The notes beneath the pieces are model-generated. The model was not told the DNA's origin. It searched no databases and saw nothing but the letters and a program-made list of their open reading frames with translations. 22,696 nt of DNA, taken from positions 68,519 to 91,214 of the forward strand of contig JH152826.1 in assembly GCA_000226015.1 (NCBI GenBank), in the 5' to 3' direction. Numbering within the stretch: the stretch's first letter is position 1; each line of letters opens with the position of its first letter. Below, in pieces: positions 20,884-22,696 of this stretch. The position numbers and the translations under genes are program-made. This stretch comes from Mnemiopsis leidyi (lineage: Eukaryota > Ctenophora > Tentaculata > Lobata > Bolinopsidae).

Positions 20884-21687
20884 TGCGTGTGCCTGTGCAT
20901 GCGTGCACTCCCAATAATCTTTTCCATATCAGAATTTTTTTCATCTCTAATACTTTTTGCCGAAGGCAATGAAGCAAGGTAGATTGTTTAAAGAGGTCGG
21001 ATTTTGGTGGTGGTAGGTGGCTTGATGCAATCATTGTCTGCTGTCTGCAGTAACAAAGTAATTTGACACAGTGTGCACCATCGGATCGTTACCATGTCGA
21101 CTTTGAGTGTTCAACAAAATGCCTAGACAAAGTCATTCTCAGCTTACTTTATATTTGCTGGCATACATATCACTGTTAGAGTATAACTCTGAATAATTAT
21201 ATCAGTTTCATATTCAATGCTAATGCTCTTTGACTTATCTATGGTCTTAAGTTAAAGTACAACTATGGCCTATCAATTCATTTTTAATTTATATTTGTAT
21301 GCCACATAAAGTTTTATTTTGTAATAAAATGGTATTATTATAAGATTTCGTGACACAAAATGACTAAACATGAACTTATTAACAGCGTTATACCTACAAG
21401 AACATTGCAATTAGCCGATTAAATCAGCTATTGTTATAACATAACCACCAATATTTTCACAAAGCTGCCATGGAATTCCATCAGCAGCATTGCGGGTCAA
21501 TTGCTTCTAGCACTAGCAGAGGGCAGATCAAAGAAGCTTCTTTAGAGAGATGCAAATATAGCGTCTACCTGGCACCTCACTAAACGCACCCAATTCTTGT
21601 TATATCTAAAAGCATGTTTCATCAATGATAAAGCTAACAAATCTGAAACTTACCCTCCAAAACAGTGACAACCACGAGAACAGACAT
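12660..21687 (-). CDS. CEP120: CEP120 orthologue, complete, 20 coding exons (centrosomal protein of 120 kDa)
   Basis: Exons on the minus strand, in transcript order: 21687-21654, 20694-20510, 20345-20163, 19948-19773, 19586-19426, 19075-18960, 18675-18393, 18226-18176, 17911-17740, 17081-16991, 16780-16643, 16351-16246, 16105-16040, 14442-14324, 14130-13969, 13763-13641, 13430-13340, 13235-13135, 13013-12888, 12773-12660 (TGA stop). Phases agree throughout, giving 866 codons including the stop, against about 986 residues in human. From family knowledge, CEP120 sits on the centriole wall, is enriched on daughter centrioles, binds microtubules through its C2 domains and promotes centriole elongation and ciliogenesis. 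Layout: C2A (about residues 5-130), C2B/DUF3668 (about 135-300), a proline-rich linker (about 315-380), C2C (about 380-530), coiled coil (about 535-865). The exon 6/7 junction is the only uncertain one; donors at exons 6 and 19 are non-consensus but are forced by phase. Confidence 0.95.
13460..13625 (+). repeat. Polypurine tract in CEP120 intron 16
   Basis: The plus strand is almost entirely A and G with ggaag/gaaag repeats, so the sense (minus) strand of CEP120 is polypyrimidine. It fills most of the intron between exons 16 (ends 13641) and 17 (starts 13430). The long minus-strand open frame over it merely runs on from the exon and is rich in Phe/Leu/Ser as a by-product. Confidence 0.85.
14808..15480 (+). 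pseudogene. Rhodopsin-class GPCR relic (ICL2/TM4 to TM7 and tail), antisense in a CEP120 intron
   Basis: In frame 3 from 14808, the stretch after intracellular loop 2 is [15 protein letters not shown], followed by hydrophobic TM4 ([17 protein letters not shown]). Next comes an extracellular loop 2 with a cysteine (YLASCLI), then TM5 ([12 protein letters not shown]), a TAA stop at 15126-15128 inside loop 3, and TM6 ([20 protein letters not shown]). A shift to frame 1 near 15240-15271 opens TM7, [20 protein letters not shown], with an NPxxY-like NPCFH. The possible tail continues in frame 2 from 15377. TM1 to TM3 are absent. A TAG just before LVLT may sit at the tyrosine of the DRY motif (weak inference). 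With one or two stops and at least one frameshift it is almost certainly a dead gene or retrocopy. The exact GPCR family is unknown. Confidence 0.72.
16643..18226 (-). CDS. CEP120: CEP120 exons 8-11: C2C domain
   Basis: Exon 8 (18226-18176, 17 codons) encodes [13 protein letters not shown], aligned with FSIDLRSIHAL, the first C2C strand in human. It is short and was found by similarity plus matching phase (1 in, 1 out) and a good donor, A|GTAAGA. Exon 9 (17911-17740) has [12 protein letters not shown], matching RYSYPFFGSAAP. Exon 10 (17081-16991) has [12 protein letters not shown] and the strand [11 protein letters not shown]. Exon 11 (16780-16643) has [19 protein letters not shown]. The C2C domain of human CEP120 folds as a C2-like beta sandwich, and this copy keeps its strand order. 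Confidence 0.9.
17170..17642. mobile_element. Inverted-repeat (MITE-like) element, copy 2, CEP120 intron
   Basis: The left end (ttcaacagtttttttgtttt ... ttgactcgagtg, from 17173) is the inverse complement of the right end (cactcaagtcaagaagagaa ... ctattgaa, to about 17604), giving terminal inverted repeats of about 38 bp. The interior has an inverted pair around caggacacttaaattatttg (17428) and caaataatttgagtgtcctg (17518). Bases 17555-17642, reversed, align with 4172-4195 and 4316-4395 of copy 1, so both are one family. It lies in the intron between CEP120 exons 9 and 10 and has no coding capacity. Confidence 0.7.
18393..18675 (-). CDS. CEP120: CEP120 exon 7: end of C2B and Ser/Pro-rich linker
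   Basis: The exon opens [19 protein letters not shown], which aligns with the last strand of C2B in human (VELAPTVGVSVALQRE). It then becomes a disordered, acidic and proline-rich stretch ending in repeated SP and PSP/PP motifs (for example [19 protein letters not shown]). The local GC content is far above the surrounding introns. In vertebrates this position is also a low-complexity linker between C2B and C2C. SP motifs are potential targets of proline-directed kinases such as CDKs; that is inference. The donor is CAAG|GTTTGT. Confidence 0.85.
18960..19948 (-). CDS. CEP120: CEP120 exons 4-6: C2B (DUF3668) domain
   Basis: Exon 4 (19948-19773) contains [17 protein letters not shown]. Exon 5 (19586-19426) contains [19 protein letters not shown], matching INPDFEPERASVRIRSS of human CEP120. 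Exon 6 (19075-18960) contains [13 protein letters not shown] and ends at FLQHPAS, matching the human NQHPVTV. The exon 5 donor (CAAG|GTACAG) falls in the last unit of a 37-bp tandem repeat. For exon 6, the better-looking donor GTTG|GTAGTT four bases downstream leaves a phase incompatible with exon 7. The donor TCG|GTTGGT keeps the frame and is used here. An alternative is GTTG|GTAGTT followed by a 32-base microexon at 18922-18891. Confidence 0.88.
19288..19435. repeat. 37-bp tandem repeat, four units, spanning the CEP120 exon 5 splice donor
   Basis: Units lie at 19288-19324, 19325-19361, 19362-19398 and 19399-19435. Units 1 to 3 are identical and unit 4 differs by one base (acagAgc for acagGgc). 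Each unit contains, on the minus strand, the last ten bases of exon 5 and its donor (CTTTGTCAAG|GTACAG). The genuine exon ends in unit 4 at 19426. The near identity indicates a recent expansion. Confidence 0.95.
20163..21687 (-). CDS. CEP120: CEP120 exons 1-3: start codon and C2A domain
   Basis: Exon 1 (21687-21654) encodes [12 protein letters not shown], the first beta strand of C2A. It is the only Met after an in-frame TGA upstream, and its donor GAGG|GTAAGT is strong. Exon 2 (20694-20510) holds [15 protein letters not shown] and [20 protein letters not shown], nearly identical to the human block [20 protein letters not shown]. Exon 3 (20345-20163) holds [10 protein letters not shown] and [20 protein letters not shown], matching the human GYIVLDLRTA and KWYQLLSNKYTKFKSEIQI. 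The phases are 1, 0 and 0. Human disease alleles in ciliopathies map to this domain family. The intron between exons 1 and 2 contains a long TG microsatellite. Confidence 0.94.
20769..20910 (+). repeat. Long (TG)n/(CA)n microsatellite in CEP120 intron 1
   Basis: About 140 bases consist of TG dinucleotides on the plus strand, interrupted by tgtgca, gcgcgt and tgcatg variants; 20850-20881 is a pure run. The minus-strand reading gives a meaningless His/Thr-rich open frame. Alternating purine-pyrimidine DNA of this kind can adopt the Z form. Confidence 0.97.
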
Positions 21688-21769
21688 AAGAACCTGATCA
21701 ATTTTGTATGTGAAAAAATATACCAAGTTGATTTTTCAATAGGTTATGGAAAAAATGGGACTTTACCCA

Positions 21770-22185
21770 GCAGACATAGTCTGCCATAGATCAATGGCAT
21801 ATTCATCTAGATATACCCAAGCAAAGAGTCTGCCACAGCAGACTCTGGCAGAAAAGATGACAGATATGATCAGATCCACTGAATAGTTGGCCAGAGCCCA
21901 ACTATTGAAGCATCAGCCGATCATCAACTCACGGACAGTCCACCTGAGAATCATATGTCAATGAGCTCCAAAAAGCTACAGTATCTTTTCAAAAGATTTC
22001 TTTTGGGCAGTAAGCTTATGGTAAAAGATTATTGGCTGCGTTGTGGGGGTATACTGCACCTTTCAAAATGAAATTTTATCGATTATTTGTAGCTCGGTAC
22101 CCCAAAAAAATATTTTTCTTTATCTATGCCCAAGACACATGACAACCATAGTGCCTCAGTCAAGTAAGGCCCCGGTCATGAGGCA
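21770..22185. other. Cluster of perfect short inverted repeats upstream of CEP120
   Basis: Six perfect hairpins lie in about 415 bp: GCAGAC/GTCTGC (21770-21784), TGCCAT/ATGGCA (21782-21799), AGAGTCTG/CAGACTCT (21825-21846), ATAGTTGG/CCAACTAT (21883-21905), ATCTTTT/AAAAGAT (21983-21997) and TGCCTCA/TGAGGCA (22152-22185). Stems are 6 to 8 bp and most loops are 1 to 7 bases (20 in the last). No coding region is seen. The stretch ends 83 bp upstream of the CEP120 start codon, so it may overlap the 5' UTR, the promoter or an inserted element. Confidence 0.5.
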
Positions 22186-22696
22186 TAAGACTCGGGTGGC
22201 CATGCCTAGCAAGCATAGCTGCCCATTCTTATAAATTATTCAGAGAAAGTAAATAAATAGCTGTTTAAAAACAAGGAATAGCAAGGAAAGCAACGTACGT
22301 GTCCTCACCTAGAGAAAAGTTTGTTTCACTAAGCTAGGGGTTAAAATGCCTAAGTTGACATTATTTTGCTTTCTTTAGCCGCTTGCTTTGCTTGCTGAAG
22401 TTCATGCCTCCATCCAAAACTAGGCAGCCATTTTTATGAAAAAGAACACACAAAACCTGTCTTTAATAGATTACAAATATTAACTGTTCAAAATCTGTTT
22501 AAGTACCACTGTATAACTGAAATATTTAAAATTATAAAGTTCCGTACACCTTATTCCCTATATGAACTGATTAAGTTATCTGCACGTGAATCAAGTTACA
22601 CGATAATCCTGCCACCTAAAATAGAAACATTTATATGGAAAGCTTCCCTGGCATGGAACACAATACACAAGTACGTACTAAACAGTAATAAGGGTT
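22186..22696. other. Upstream region, no gene recognised
   Basis: AT-rich sequence on the 5' side of CEP120. Only short open frames were seen, with no splice-flanked coding block or repeat that I could name. It may include a 5' non-coding exon or promoter. Confidence 0.5.

Noticed and set aside
20626..21034. Several overlapping open frames rich in His and Thr over the TG/CA microsatellite
   Set aside because: They are the translation of the dinucleotide repeat in different frames, not proteins.

Overview
The window comes from an animal nuclear genome, most likely an invertebrate. It is AT-rich and holds two intron-rich genes with short exons (about 50 to 280 bp) and GT-AG introns of about 90 to 2100 bp. 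Decayed non-LTR retrotransposons, short inverted-repeat DNA elements and microsatellites fill the rest. Both genes are orthologues of vertebrate genes, recognised by residue-level similarity to remembered human family members. The phylum cannot be fixed from the sequence. There are no bacterial operons, CRISPR arrays, rRNA or tRNA genes.

Region 1-7434 (minus strand) is the 5' two thirds of TMEM260, a DUF2723 multi-pass ER protein O-mannosyltransferase. Twelve coding exons give 503 codons from the start codon at 7434 down to 1190; the 3' exons lie off the left edge. LINE remnants lie at 190-750 and 5190-5390. Region 7591-8007 (minus) is a short, probably terminal piece of an unrecognised gene, ending 157 bp upstream of the TMEM260 start codon.

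Region 8013-12659 is intergenic and repeat-rich. It contains a low-copy-looking repeat, a 197-bp pogo-like MITE with TA duplications, a GC-rich island with direct and foldback repeats, and a 505-bp element with GGGGTC inverted ends flanked by TTA.

Region 12660-21687 (minus) is a complete CEP120 gene: 20 coding exons and about 865 residues, with three C2 domains and then a long coiled coil. CEP120 is a centriolar protein needed for centriole elongation and ciliogenesis. One intron carries, on the opposite strand, a broken rhodopsin-class GPCR copy. Another begins with a four-copy 37-bp tandem repeat that multiplies the exon 5 splice donor. A repeat family shared with a TMEM260 intron lies in a third. 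Region 21688-22696, upstream of CEP120, has no gene I recognise but holds a dense cluster of perfect short hairpins.

TMEM260 (ER glycosylation) and CEP120 (centrioles) have no evident functional link; they are simply neighbours. I do not see a novel multi-gene system. The most unusual local structures are the multiplied splice donor, the intronic GPCR relic, the stop-free introns of length divisible by three, and the hairpin cluster.
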